Source: Nymphaea colorata | Lineage: Eukaryota > Streptophyta > Magnoliopsida > Nymphaeales > Nymphaeaceae | Assembly: GCF_008831285.2 (NCBI RefSeq) | Contig: NC_045148.1 | Span: forward strand, 12,343,183-12,407,182 | Direction: 5' to 3' | Length of the DNA stretch: 64,000 nucleotides | Shown: piece after piece, positions 33,331 through 45,479 of the stretch | Layout: the number at the start of each line of letters is the position of its first letter | How positions within the stretch are numbered: position 1 is the first letter of the stretch | Translations under genes and position numbers: made by a program | The notes under the pieces: generated by a model | What the model was told of the DNA's origin: nothing | Seen by the model: only the letters and a program-made list of their open reading frames with translations | Databases searched by the model: none

Positions 33331-35470
33331 GCTCAATTTAAAGAAGGGGGATCTGTTACGGACCCACTTATAGGCCCGAACTCAGAAGAGGCCGAGCAGG
33401 CCGAGCCTAGCAGTAGAAAGCGTAAGTTCCCAGAGAGGTTAAGGCAACACTAGAACCAGTTGCAGTGGGTGGAGCGGGCGGAGCAACAAGGTCCGAGAGC
33501 GTGCTTGTGCAGGAAGATCCTCAAGGCTCCTCGAAACTAGTTGTAGGACTCACCGAGTTAGAAGCGTCTGAACCTAACACGAGTCCGGTCCCAAGAGCCC
33601 TTGAGGCGGTCTAAGACCAAGAGTCTTAGGCAAATGGCTAGGTCATCCAGGCCTAGCCCTCGATCCAAATCCGAAGTGCGGGCGGATCCCCGCACGAGGT
33701 CCCCACCTTGGGCTCACAAGGCTCAAGGGTCGTTTATTTCAAGTTGGGCGCTAGGCCCGTTTTTATTCTTCAAGCAATTTACTTCAGTACTTGGATTTGG
33801 ATTTGGGTTGCTTTTGTAATAAGGAACAGATTCAAGCTCCACTTGTAAATGGGTTTGGGTAGAGGAACCGGTTCGAGACTTGTGAACCGCGTCCAAGTAG
33901 GGATTGTATATAAGCTTTTGGATCCATGTACAAACCATGCTTTTTGAGAAATAGAATTTCATTTGGTGCATTGCACTCTCTCTCCTCTCCCGAGCTCTCC
34001 ATCTCTCTCTCGCATTCCCTCTTTGTGTGTGGCGTGTTTCTCCTTCCCCCTCGCGTCCTCTACCCCCAAGGTGCCTCCCTTCCTTTCAACCGAAACCTCC
34101 TTGGTGATCTCCGGCGTCTCCCTAGGCGAAGGCATCATATTCTTCAACCGGTGGGCTTCTTCCTCTTCCTTCTAATCCCTTCTTCGTTCTTTCTCTCCCC
34201 ACTTGTTCCAAAGATCGACGACACAAGGCATCTCCACGGCTCCGGCGGTGAAGGTTCTCTAGTGACCACGTTAGTACCCCTCAAGGATTCAAAAGAGTCT
34301 TCGGTGACCTCCTTCTAACCTGAAGAAGGTTGAGAGGCCGTGACCTTACCGGGAAGCTTGAAGATAGTTCGTGCAAGCAGCCTCCTTCAAGAACGACGGC
34401 TTAACAAGGTTAGTTCATTGGATTTGTGCTCGATTACAAGTTAGTGTTAGATTTGCTCTATTGGGAGTTTTGCCCACGAACTAGGCTCTTCCCTCGGCAT
34501 ACCCGAGAGTTGTGTCTCGGTTCCCACGGTGAACCCCCTCTAGATCTCCTCTCTCACGGCTTAGAATCATCCATTCATCTCTTGAGACGAACCCAAGCCA
34601 TTTTGAAGAAGATCGGTTGGTGTTTTGGGGTATATAAGCCATCAAAACCACCGCCGGCCCTTCCAAGAAGATTTCGGATTCCAACAGCATTCAACGCAGC
34701 AAAAATTCAAGATCTGGACTAGATACTGATTCAGAGATTAGCTCAACAGAATCGCCATCAAAAGTAGAACAAAATAACCGGTTTTGGGCTTAATCGAACC
34801 AAGTACGTGTGAAGACCGGCTCTCGCCGGGAAAAAATCCGATTTCCGGTGGCCACTGCTCATTTTCCGGCCACCGCTGCAACTCCCGGCGTGAAGGACAA
34901 GACTGCCCTCGTCTCCAGCAAGGTCCCGGTCAGAAACTTCAAATTTCCTCTCGGAAGAAACCCTAGCCGCCGGCGCGATCGTGAGCTGCTCCCTTGGCCG
35001 CCGGTGCTATTCCGAGTAAGTCTCCTTCTTGCCTCATCCCTACCGTCTGATTTGCCACGTGTCGCCTATCCAGCCACCTTCCACCTTCATCCCAGCTTGA
35101 GTCAGCCACTTGCCAAACCTATCCCAAGCTGAGATTGCCTTGGATCTCGCACCCCCACTCATTTGGAAACTCCTAGCTGCGTCCCACTTCTTTCCATTTT
35201 GGAGTATTTATCCTTGAGTCAACCCTAGTCCGACCTTGGCCCTCGTCCCTCCATCTCGCCACGTGTCCTCATCCCGTAGCCCTCCGACCACGTCATCACC
35301 AGCTCATCCTCCACCTGTCCCATGCGGTTCCACGTGCGGGAAGCGGCGTCCACCTATCCTCCATGCGGTTCTCCCTTGAGCCGATTTGGAAACCCCTTGT
35401 GTGCCTTCCTAGCCTTTCCAAACTCGTCGCCACCCACTTTGACCTCTTTGCCCTTGCGAAACCCGAGTAC
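32984..35470 (+). repeat. right arm of the large inverted repeat
   Basis: Inverted counterpart of 29950-32937. Similarity ends near cgaaacccgagtac at about 35470, where the left arm continues differently. Confidence 0.85.
33354..35470 (+). repeat. LTR-like part of the right gypsy copy
   Basis: Starts TGTTACGGACCC right after the purine tract aaagaagggggatc, with TATA-like tatataagc at about 33907-33915. The equivalent of the left LTR-like part (about 2.12 versus 2.13 kb). Its outer boundary is set only by loss of similarity. Short open frames in it are not genes. Confidence 0.6.
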
Positions 35471-36599
35471 CCTCCTAGCCCCACATCTCCTCCACGTGTC
35501 CAAATCTGAGAGCAAGAGAGATCTCTGAAGGATTCCCTTGGCCCACTCCCTAATCGCCAAGGATTCTCGCCAACCTTCCTTGTTTCCAACTTGGAAAGTT
35601 CGGCAATTCACTTCCTACTTCGCTAGCTCTTCCCTAGCGATCCTCTTGACATTTTGCGTGCCTCCACCTTGGCACGACCAGCGAGGTCCTCCCTCACCCG
35701 TTAGGAAAGCCTCACGCGCCATTCCCCTCTCCCGAATAGGCAACCTCCCCTTAGTTTACGCCCTTGCCCAATTCATTTTGAAATCAATTGTAGAGAAGCC
35801 AAAGTATTTTCAATTCAAAACCAATCTTACAAAAATGCTAATCTAGAGAAATTTCTAAAATTTCCCTAAACTCAATACCAAGAATTTCCAAATATTAGGT
35901 TTTGATATGAAATCCTACTTTTACCGATATCTTATGCCCACAAACAAGTTGAGATCAACTTGTTCAAACCAATTCCATTCCTAAAATAAAAGCCAATGCT
36001 CTATCCTAAAGGAATTCATAAATTTTCCTCACCCAAAGAGAAGATTTTTTTCCCCAAAATTCCCAAAAAATGAGCCTTGATTACTCAAGCTCGTCTTCAA
36101 TAAAGTTCTAACAACTCACTTTGGCATCTCATTTCCAAAACCAAATTTTCCAAAAGTCAAAGCCGATGGAGGTTATGTCCAAAATCTTTTTTGGATATTA
36201 ACAATAAGCTTGGAGGACGTACTACATTTCCACCTACAAGGTAGACCAACATGAGAATCAAATCGAACTATGTCTAGAGAGAAAATGAGTGAAGCATGAC
36301 TAAACGTGTAGTTTATTTCATACATGCATGCATACACTCACTTCACCAATGCATCCACTCATTTTTTCAAAATCTAAGTGAGTTGCGTGGGAGTCGCTAC
36401 CATGACCAAGTCATATTACGACAAAAACTTGAACACCTCACTTATTTTGTTGCGAAACCCAATATTATCAAAATGGTTGAAAAACTTATATTTTCAAAAT
36501 CAATTTCAAATCTATGATTAGACTTTCACCAAAATCAAACCAATTTTTAAGACCAAATCCAGTGAAATATGATCTTGGGCCAAAATCGTTGGCGAAATA
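35471..36599. other. flank of the inverted repeat, no gene recognised
   Basis: 35471-35750 is GC-richer and may be a continuation of the right LTR that the left arm lacks. 35800-36599 is AT-rich with no recognised feature. No left terminus for the PIF element was found here. Confidence 0.45.
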
Positions 36600-37313
36600 G
36601 AAAAGGGTTCTTATCTCAAAATGTTTTAGCAGTGGTGGGATTCGATATGTGGTTTCACTACATACTAGCCGGTTGAGAAGAAAGTGCAACTGACGCAAGA
36701 GTATTGTATAGTGCACTGGAAGATAATCTTCATCCATTAGAAATTCCACATGGTAAGAGAATAAAGATTCATGATTTAAATTTACTATCATTAATTTAAT
36801 TATTTAACCGACAAAACACATATTGTTGATTATGAAATAGGTAAATATTATCTTGCCGATGCTGGATACCCAAATATTGTCGGATTATTAACTCCATATA
36901 GAAGATGTCGGTACCATCTATCAGAGTTTAATGTGTCTGAATCTAGGCAAATTGAGACAAAAGAAGAATTGTACAACTATAGACATTCATCTTTGCGCAC
37001 TATTGTAGAGAGAGTGTTTGGTTTGCTCAAGGCAAGGTTTTCGATTTTGAAGAATCATGTGTCATATCCAATGTCCACTCAAATTAAAATTGTACAAGCA
37101 ACATGTGTTCTTCATAATTTTATAATCAACCACAATCCAAATGTTGAACAATTTCCCTCTGAGGATACAAATGATAGTGAAGTAAATGAAATTATAAATG
37201 ATGATGAAAATACTGAACAAACGCAAATACGTGGTAGCAACAATGAACTTCGTGAGGAGATTACTTCAACAATGTGGAATGATTATGTTTCAAGTAATAT
37301 ATTGATTGTGTAA
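36600..37313 (+). pseudogene. PIF/Harbinger transposase (DDE_Tnp_4), 5'-truncated
   Basis: Two exons. Exon 1 (36600-36752) reads KGFLSQNVLAVVGFDMWFHY, ILAG, a stop, and ESATDARVLYSALEDNLHPL. Exon 2 (36841-37313) reads KYYLADAGYPNIVGLLTPYR, then YHLSEF, SLRTIVERVFGLLKARFSIL and ATCVLHNFIINHNP. These are PIF-type blocks with the catalytic triad D (codon 36644), D (36858) and E (37008) all present. The protein would cut and paste the element. Inactivation is by loss of the N-terminus and a TGA at 36674 where family members have tryptophan (AGWEGSA). The frame ends with TMWNDYVSS and a stop at 37311. Confidence 0.9.
36753..36840 (+). other. 88-bp intron in the PIF transposase
   Basis: gtaaga...gaaatag interrupts the conserved text between ...IPHG and KYYLADAGYP. 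Removing it restores the family reading frame exactly (phase 1). It is AT-rich with in-frame stops, as expected of a plant intron. Confidence 0.85.
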
Positions 37314-38075
37314 CATTCTCATTATATTATGTCATTGTTTTAATTATATTTGATTATTTTAATACTTTATAGTGATAACCTAATTATTTGTTTGTCTTTT
37401 TAATTTATGAAATGCAGGAACCAAGCGGTGATGCATCTACTCAAGTATTACATGGCTTTGATGGGAAGAGTAATGTGTAGGACATGAGAAGACTATATAG
37501 GAACCATATTTTTACGTCAATGTACTCCAACATATAGCTTTGAACAATTGAACATTTTAGACTATTTGTATTTTATAGTTTTACTTGATACTGGGGATTA
37601 TATAGATGTTTGAACATTTTACAATAATGATGTTTTTGTTATATATATGCCTTTATTGAAAGAGTTGATTTTTTATAGATCGTGTTACTGAATATATTGA
37701 TTTGATATAACCTGTTAAAAAAAAAAAGATATTCTTGTCATCATATAGCAGACAAAACAAATATAATAATCAAAACTGATTGGAGAAGATACAAACATCG
37801 GATAGAACAGACAGTTCGAACAAAACATACAAACAAACACCAAACAGGACAAACAGAATAGACAGATCGGACAAGACCAAAACAAACATCAGACAGAACG
37901 GACAAAACAGACATATACGAAACAAACGTCGGACAAGAAGAACATAGTGTTATGTTCTTAAAGTAATCAAACGGTAAACAAGGAACATCATTGTCCATGA
38001 GAACAGGACAGTAGTGTAATGGACAGGACGTCCTGTCGGTCCTGTCCTAATGGACAACAATCAAACGACCTCTAA
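37314..38075. mobile_element. 3' region and right terminus of the PIF element
   Basis: Downstream of the transposase the strand is AT-rich, then from 37740 to 38000 A/C-rich with irregular repeats of the words aacaaac, cggacaga and ggacaaaac. The end is caatcaaacgacctc at 38058-38072 followed by taa. Its complement GAGGTCGTTTGATTG suits a PIF/Harbinger terminal repeat, and TAA suits a PIF target duplication. No left partner was found, so the end is inferred from one side. Confidence 0.5.
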
Positions 38076-39000
38076 TTATATATTCTATATTAACTCATCA
38101 AGTGGAAGTTCCAGCCATACGTTAAGTACCTATTCTATAAAACCAATGAACTTTTGTATATATCTTATGTACTCTAAAACATATTTTGTGGAACCCATGT
38201 TAGCCTTCTTACCCATATTAAAACCTAGGTTTATGGTAAAAAGACCACCAGTTTTGTGTGTTGTATGTATATTATATGCTATATGTACAATCTGTTGTAA
38301 ACTTGTAATGTATATTTTATGTAACAATTTGATATGATTTTTGTTTGAAATGATTCAAATGAAATAGTCTATAAGGTATATAAATGCAATAGTCTATCAG
38401 AAATGCAAGCATTGTCCAGTATTTAAACTGGAATGACCAGTTTTCTTTTGTGTATCAAACTAAAGCATCAGCTAGAACATAACAGAACAGTTTTCCAGTA
38501 TGTAAACAAGCTGGAAATGTACTGTTAATCTGTCATGTAACAAGAACAGAACAGTTTTTCATGTTTTACTTTTGGCTTTACTTATAAAGTACAATCATTC
38601 AATTAGAACAGAAAAGCCTTTTAATACATTGAAAAACAATGCTTGCATCTCACATAAACGTAAACGAGGTATATTGAAAAACAACCAAACAGGCATTGAA
38701 AAACAATGCATTTAATACCAGGTATTAGGAAGGTGGAACTAAAGTTCCTTCTTCCATAAACGAGGCTTGTTTGAATTGTTGGTTATAATTGTTGTAGGTA
38801 TTAAAAATACCCTGTTTGTTGCATATTGTATTTAAATAAAATCTCATCATCCCTACAGGGGCTAAACGAAGTCCATCAATTCTGTCAGTCTTGGCTGCTG
38901 ATGTGGTGATAGAACGGCTTCTATCTCACAAAATAATTTATTTAAAAATAAATGGGGGCTCAAGCTAGGAAAGCAGCAATCAAAAATGACCTAAAAATAC
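38076..39000. other. AT-rich intergenic DNA with a MITE-like piece
   Basis: 38400-38590 repeats the words agaacagaacagttttcc/caagaacagaacagtttt. Around 38730-38765 ggtggaactaaagttcc and cttccataaac match, in inverted form, part of the region at 52680-52715. No gene. Confidence 0.45.
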
Positions 39001-39002
39001 AC

Positions 39003-39029
39003 AAGAAGAAGAAGAAGAAGAAGAAGAAA
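39003..39029. repeat. (AAG)n microsatellite
   Basis: Uninterrupted AAG trinucleotide run of about 26 bp. Confidence 0.95.
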
Positions 39030-39138
39030 GAACCAATGATTCAACCAAATTTTGGGAAAAGCTTGCCTTTCCATTCATTTCACACATAGCGAACCCTTCT
39101 AACAGCAATAAGAAGCCAAGCTTCGCGGCAAATGAAAC

Positions 39139-39770
39139 TCACCTATCTAAAGAAAGCGTTAACCACAAGATGAAAGCCCGTGAAATTTGCCGCCGACGTA
39201 AAGTCCACCACCGATGTGAGTAAAATAGGGCATGTTGATGCCCCAAACTCTCGAAGAAGGGGATATCCATGCCGGCGCAGGGGTTCAATGTCGAGGACTC
39301 GATATACGCCCAGATTACACTGAAGGTGAGGATAATCGTGTTAACACTCAAAATCATGCGCCATATATTCTAAGTCTGAAAGCTTTGACGCCCACCACAC
39401 CAATGGAGCTTTATGGAGAACGATGATGTGCAGAACCGCAGCTGCTCTTTTTCAATCAGCAGCGGGGCAGGTCGGGGCAAGATGGACGGAGATAGAGAGA
39501 GACAAGGAGCAACAGGGAATGGGAGGTAGAGAGAGAGAGAGAGAGAACGAGGGTCAACATTCCATACTTGAAAGAGTGAAGGGGATGCTGCCGCGAGATG
39601 AACCCAACTTAAACGACGGAAAGGGAAGCGAGAGGAGGGATGAAGCACAGAGATGGTGATTGCGGGAGGGCACCAATGGATAGCGTACAGAACTTGCCCT
39701 CGTATTAAACACCCGGGAGAATAGCCGCACCTAAACTTGATGATATTAAGATCACATATCCACAAAAAAA
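39139..39770 (-). CDS. possible 5' end of an unknown gene
   Basis: A GC-richer island read on the minus strand: a CT-rich, leader-like part (39400-39650), then ATG 39357 with 72 codons (MILSVNTIILTFSVIWAYIE, hydrophobic start) ending at 39139, with cttta-gatag followed by gtgagttt, a good donor just before the end. This could be a first exon with a 5' leader. No family is recognised. The alternative is a retrotransposon or captured promoter fragment. Confidence 0.25.
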
Positions 39771-42700
39771 CACCTGGGAGTTTACTTCCGGGTTTGATGA
39801 AAGGTGGAAGTGTTGATATACGATTTCATTGCTATTGCTAAAGTGAAATTCCGCCTATCCAAATGCTTCCTTACAAGATAAAGAGCGACCCTTTAAATAA
39901 CCTACCTTTTAGAAAAAAAAGAAAAACATGTTTATAAATTTTTTAAATGGCACGTTATGTGAAAACCGACAAATATTTGACGTGAACTTTGATCTTTTGG
40001 AAGGCAAAAAATCAATTATTGAAAAAGACAAGGTCATTTTTTATTTTCATTTCAAGATCTTATATGACAAAAAAGCCAGTCCTTATTAAAAGCCACAGAA
40101 AAATAGTTCTTTTATGAAAATTTTGCAATATTAAATGCTAGTGTTAACATTCATTGCATTAGCTCATCAATCCAGCTCATACTTGAAAGGTTTCAGTTAT
40201 TAAACCTTTTAGATTTCTTCAAACCAATGCTTCACAACCATATGCTTGGGCTTGTTGGAATGACAGGCTTTACCTAAGATAACATTGTTTATTGGCTTGA
40301 ATCATATATCATCTGTCATAGTAAATAAATTTATTGGATGTCCATGTATTCAGCTTTGAATATGAAAGAATAGAAGTCTCCAACAACTTAGCACCTTTGG
40401 AGTTGTTCAGCTGGGTGGATTGTTCGAGATGCTATCCCAGCTCTTGTTTTTCACCTAAGGGCTCTCATGAGGGCTTTAGGAGATCTTTTGCAACAACCGT
40501 TGTTCAAGGGAATTGATATGAGCCATTACTATTGCCGAATCCCACCCACGACCCAGGGCCGAGAGCGCTAAGCTCTGCTGTGCGAGTCCTTTGGCACCAA
40601 TCGGGCATGAGAGGCAATGATTAGTCCACGGTGTGACGAGGAGAGTATGGTTGTGTTGTGCAAGGGATAGACATCACTTAGCAAGGAGAGCACCGATCTA
40701 GGCATGTAACACGTCGGGTGGCCGCTGGAGGACAGCCACTACCAACATCAGATGTTGCACAGTAGCTAGGTGCTACCGAGAACAGTGCCATGGATGAGCG
40801 CACAGCAGGGTGCCGGTGCTGTAGGCGGGCGCCAGCCCATAGTCGAGGGACATACTATCGATGGTCGGGCGCACACGACCGACGCTGGTGGAGACAGCAC
40901 GCAGGAGCTCAAGAGTGTCGCAGACGATGGCAGCCGAGAACAAGAGATGAGTGCCAAGACACGTGGCGTGCAGGAGAAGGCACGTGCAGCAGTCGCGACC
41001 GTAGTAGCCGGTGGCAAGGGCATCGAGGTTTCTAAGGAGGATACTGCGACTTTGGGCACAACACCAACGACAGCAGCCGCGCACGAACTTAGCATCATAT
41101 TTTCTAAGGAGGTTGTTACTGCAGAGGCCTTTCCTAGCACAGGTGGATATAGTTATAGGGAGGCTATACAGTGGACCCACCTCAGTTTGATGATCGAGCC
41201 CAGTGATGGAGTTGAGCGTAGAGTTTGTCCGTCTCAGACCGAGTTCATCGTGGAGTCAAGCGTAAAGTTGACCGAGCTAGGTCTAGACCATTTCAGTTTG
41301 AGTTCAGTGGACGGACCGAGCCACCACAGCGCCAGCCGAGTTCAGACCTAGACCAGTGGGTTCGGACCTAGACGGACCCAGCAGACCGAGCTGAGACCGA
41401 CACGAGGTCAAGTGGAGTGTTTTCTGTTTAAAACTGGTTCAACAGTTTTACTTCTGTATCACTTTTAGTTTCTGCTTCGTATCAGTTTCTTGTACTAACT
41501 CAAACTCAGGATGAGACTGAGACTGTCCCGGGACAAGCTACAATATATATAGTCATTAAGATGTAATAAACCCTATTATATAGGAATAGTAATATGGTTT
41601 TGAAGTCATTTCTCCCTCCCTCGCGGAAACTCTGTTCTTCTCTATTTCTCTCTCTGTTCTTCCTCCATTGGCGGCGAGCTTAGCACCATTTCCAGACCCT
41701 CTGTTGGTTCTTCTTCACCAAGAGGCAACTACGGCTGAGATTGAAGCAGGCAGTGGCATGAAGCCTGCCGGTTTCTCCTTTGTCCATCGAACCACCCGAT
41801 AGCAGGGAAGAATGGCGGCTATGTGAATTCCTCGATTACAGTGGCGACAAGTTGAAGAGTTGTGCACGATTTTCTGGTGAAGTATAAGCTTCCACATCAA
41901 CTTACTCCAATTCATATTTCGATGGCTAGTGATATGACCATTGATCAACGGATGGCACCTTTGGATTTCGTCAATATCGACCTATCTGAGGGATCAGACG
42001 AATGAAATTGATACGATCATAGGTTGATCGCAATCAGACTCTTACTTCCCTATTTTGGTGCATTTACGCATTCTATATGTCTGTATAAAACTGAGCAGTG
42101 ATTTGGGGCTCAATCGGTGATGAAATTTGGAGATTCTTGTTCTGATCGACTCCTCTATGATGAATCTGTCGATGGGATTGAGGATCGTGAAGATTGGAGG
42201 TGAATCAAACTAATAGTGAACAGAAGAAGTCGATTCAGGCTCGGTTCTGTTTTACCGCCGACCAGTTCCTGTTCCCAATCAAATTCCCAGCGATCGTCCA
42301 TCGTAGTCAAGGGGATTTTGATTGTGCAAGATCCATAACATCTCCACTAGTCTCTCCACCAATTTTGAGGCTGATCGGAGCACAAACGGTGGAGCTAGAG
42401 GCGACGACTGGAATTAGGTAGAAATCAGCGGTGCTCTAGACATTTTCTCCGCCACATGCGGCTGCGACCCAATACTCGTTAGATTATTGGGATTTTCATG
42501 AAATCTGGTAAACTATCTACTTGTTTTGTGCCTAAATTGATTATCTATTGATTGCAAGTGATTTCATTGTTGGATTTCGTCAATTTTGAGTTGAATCTAT
42601 CGCGGAAGAGCACTTTCTGTGGGATCCGGCGGCAGAGCTCTGAAGCTGTAAGTCGCATGCGACAGCAAGAATCGAGGGCAGCGCATTTTCTCCCTGTTGA

Positions 42701-44150
42701 TCGGATTGGGCTGAAACTTGGGGCGTCCAATCCTCTCCTTGTGCTCGAGCTGTGGACCAACTTTTAGGCGAAACAGAGCTTTCAACAATTTTGTAAAATT
42801 TGTCGGGTTCAGGCTATCATGACAGAGACATAACCTGTGCTGCGCCTGAGATCAAAAATCGAGGCTGAGCCTCAACGCATCCCCAACCTCGTCTTCAGCA
42901 TTGGGGAAACAATCCTCTATGATTTATACCCTTTGAACTTGTTGATTTAGCTGATTGATTACTTGGAGTTGACTACTGTTGCTGCTTTCTTGAATCTGGG
43001 CGGAGTTTTCACCTACGGGAGAAGAAGGTGTTGCAGACGATACTCAGCAGGTGGCTGGCATCCATCGGTGCTACCGACGGCAGCATTCCCCATTTTCTAA
43101 CAACAAACTGAGGTTTACTTTCGTTCCGGTGAATGCAATCACTTCAAGTCGTCCTCTATTATTCGCTAGTCTGTATATCTTGACTGCATTCTGTTGTTGT
43201 TTATCATTCTGTCGTTGTGAGCTGGAGAAGCTGCGGTTGGAGCTGAGCAGGGATCCTTGGAGAAGAAGGGTGACCGTCGACACCAGTCCGGTGACTGCCT
43301 CCCTCTTTACATCAAACAACAAGGGGCAAATGTGCTGAACGGTGACACATTTCCTCCCCTAAATTCCTCTTCTGGTTGTTGTTTCATTCCTGTGACAATA
43401 ACCTGTTGTTTTCTATTCGGCGCTGAGGAGAATCGAGGCAGCAACTGATCGTGAGCTGGGTGACGAGCTGCGTGCTGAACCAGCGCTGGATGTGTTGGGC
43501 CTTGCAGAATATCAAGATTTATTTTCTAGGTTTTCTGCCTTGGTCGAGACCCCAGACTAGCTCCGAGAGGTGAGCCATTTTGTCCCCCTCTAGAAACAGG
43601 GTGGGCATTTTGCTTTTGAGCCAACCGTTGAGGCTTGCAGCTGATCGGAGGTCCTCTTAGGCACTATTAGCCGAAGACACACTCCTGAGCTGCTAGAACA
43701 CCCAGGGGATAAGGGTGTGGTTTGTGCGCTTAGGCGTGGATGTGATGGTTTGGATGTGATGTGGATGTATGATGAGTGAGGCGAGAGCTCATATGTATCG
43801 ATACGTTTGTATTAAGCCTTCAGCGTCTTAGCATTTTTGTAGTAAAAGTGGCCTTTGGGGATTCGAGAAACCCTCTTGTAAACCTGCCCTACTTGGTTAA
43901 TTTAGCCAGGTTCCTGTCTGACAGGAGAGTTTTTGTATAAGCCTGACTTTATTTAGCCTACTCGGTGCCTCCCCAAGAGATCTTGGGGAGGAGAGTCCAG
44001 TATTCGACAACAAGCTAGTGCAGTCCTAGCCGGGATCCCAATAGGAATGGAGGGGAAGCTTTGGATCGGCGTCTTCTTTGGGGCCCATCGTTGAGACCAA
44101 TGAAGGTTTTATCCGATAAAATCCTTCACCCCATTCTTGAGCATCGGTTG
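39771..44150. other. unassigned region; GC-richer between 40.5 and 43.9 kb
   Basis: 40770-41351 has a 193-codon plus-strand frame without recognisable domain and with equally long antisense frames, so its coding status is doubtful. 41540-41600 has TATA-like caatatatatagtc and aataaacc, followed by a CT-rich stretch. Such a pattern resembles an LTR (promoter, poly-A, U5), but no partner LTR or primer site was found. It could also be the 5' region of the LINE that follows. 42400-43500 has several short frames in all directions and no domain. Confidence 0.35.
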
Positions 44151-44169
44151 TCCAAGTGAATGAAGCTCA

Positions 44170-45478
44170 GGCCTCTAATGATTGGGAGGAGGCTGAGGAA
44201 AACACATGATCTGATGATCCATGAGGTGGAAGGATGAAAAATGTTTGTGATTCCTTATGTGGTCAGGGAGATGATGTTGTGCCCATTTAGATAGACATCT
44301 ATTGTTGCACTCACAAGAGCAATCCTAGAGTAAAACTAGATTTCTGCATTATCTTTGGAGAACTGAGAAAGATATAGCATGGAATGAAGAATCTCAGGTT
44401 CATGGCTCTCCTGCAAGGGGTTCTCTCGATTAGAGTTACCTCAGAGGATGATCTAGAGGCCATTATGCAACCTGACTGTTGGAAAGTTGGAGGAAAGTTC
44501 TTGATTGTGAGCTGCTAGGAATCGGGCATGAGACTTGAGAATTGAAGCAGTATCCAGAGTTATGGTATGGATCCACCTTCCGAAGTTCCCAATGCACATG
44601 TGGAATTGGAAGGTCATTACTTGGGAACTTGTTGGAAGCAAATTCACTCATGCATATTCTTTTGCCAAGGCCTGAGTCAAATGTGGATACACCTATATTC
44701 TCATCTCCAACCCTTTGAGTCATTAATGTGAATTCAATCTCCATTATGGATGATTGTGTGGTGATTGAGCAACCTATTGAGTATGGGACTAGGATTAGAT
44801 ACTGCGATCAAAATGGGGCTGCATTCCCACAATCAATCGAATTGTCCTTCCCTTTCACAAAATGAAAAAGCAAATATGGTGATTAATGGTTGGAAGAATG
44901 TGAAATTCATTCATTGTAAATCCATAGGTCTAAAAAGTGGAGGGAGATTGGTTATAGTCAAATCTATTGGCAGGTAATTTGAAGGTTGAGGCCTCATGTG
45001 ACATGGCAAGAGCTCAAGGATTAGGCACTGCTTCTATTGTAGATCCCCTGATGATGTGAAATGTCCCTCTGGATTAGGGAGCGTTGAAGATGAGGAAGTA
45101 GATAAAAAAAATCCAGCAAAATGCATTGAGCTGCAAGACTGGGTAGGCCTAATGGTGGAGGAGGTTCCTTCTAGGTTCTCCTATTTGAAAGAAGTCACTA
45201 ACTGCCTCTTGACGTGCAACTCCTTTCAGGCCCCGAGTGATACAACTTTAGCTGGGGGAGTAATAAAAAGAGAGGGTTGAGATCTAAAGAAGTTATACGT
45301 AACAAAAAGAAAGGAGTGGCTCTCCCAAAAGGTAGTGGTAGCAATGTGACTCTTCCAACAAATAATGGCAGACTCGCTCATCCTAACATGGGAGGTCATG
45401 ATGGTGAGTGGGAATTAAATGATCCACTAACAAGGAGAACTTCACTGGGATCTTTGATCTGGTGGTATTCTACTTGAC
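44170..45478 (+). pseudogene. LINE ORF1-like remnant
   Basis: In shifting plus-strand frames the text runs ...LLQGVLSIRVTSEDDLEAIM, WKVGGKFLIV, then FRKLPMHMWNWKVITWELVG, then KCGYTYILISNP, and later CFYCRSPDDVKC-like cysteine-rich words. This resembles the DUF4283-type RNA-binding ORF1 of plant L1 LINEs (the P-hydrophobic-H-x-W segment) followed by a zinc-knuckle region. Many stops and frame changes. The position directly upstream of an ORF2 endonuclease supports the call more than the similarity does. Confidence 0.45.
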
Positions 45479-45479
45479 C

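Noticed and set aside
33601-34722. Short frames within the gypsy LTR-like arms (for example RSKTKSLRQMARSSRP)
   Set aside because: Present in both arms and located inside the LTR-like sequence, with no domain.
40766-41351. Long frames on both strands (193 plus, 124 and 135 minus)
   Set aside because: Reciprocal frames in GC-rich DNA. No motif favours any of them as a gene.
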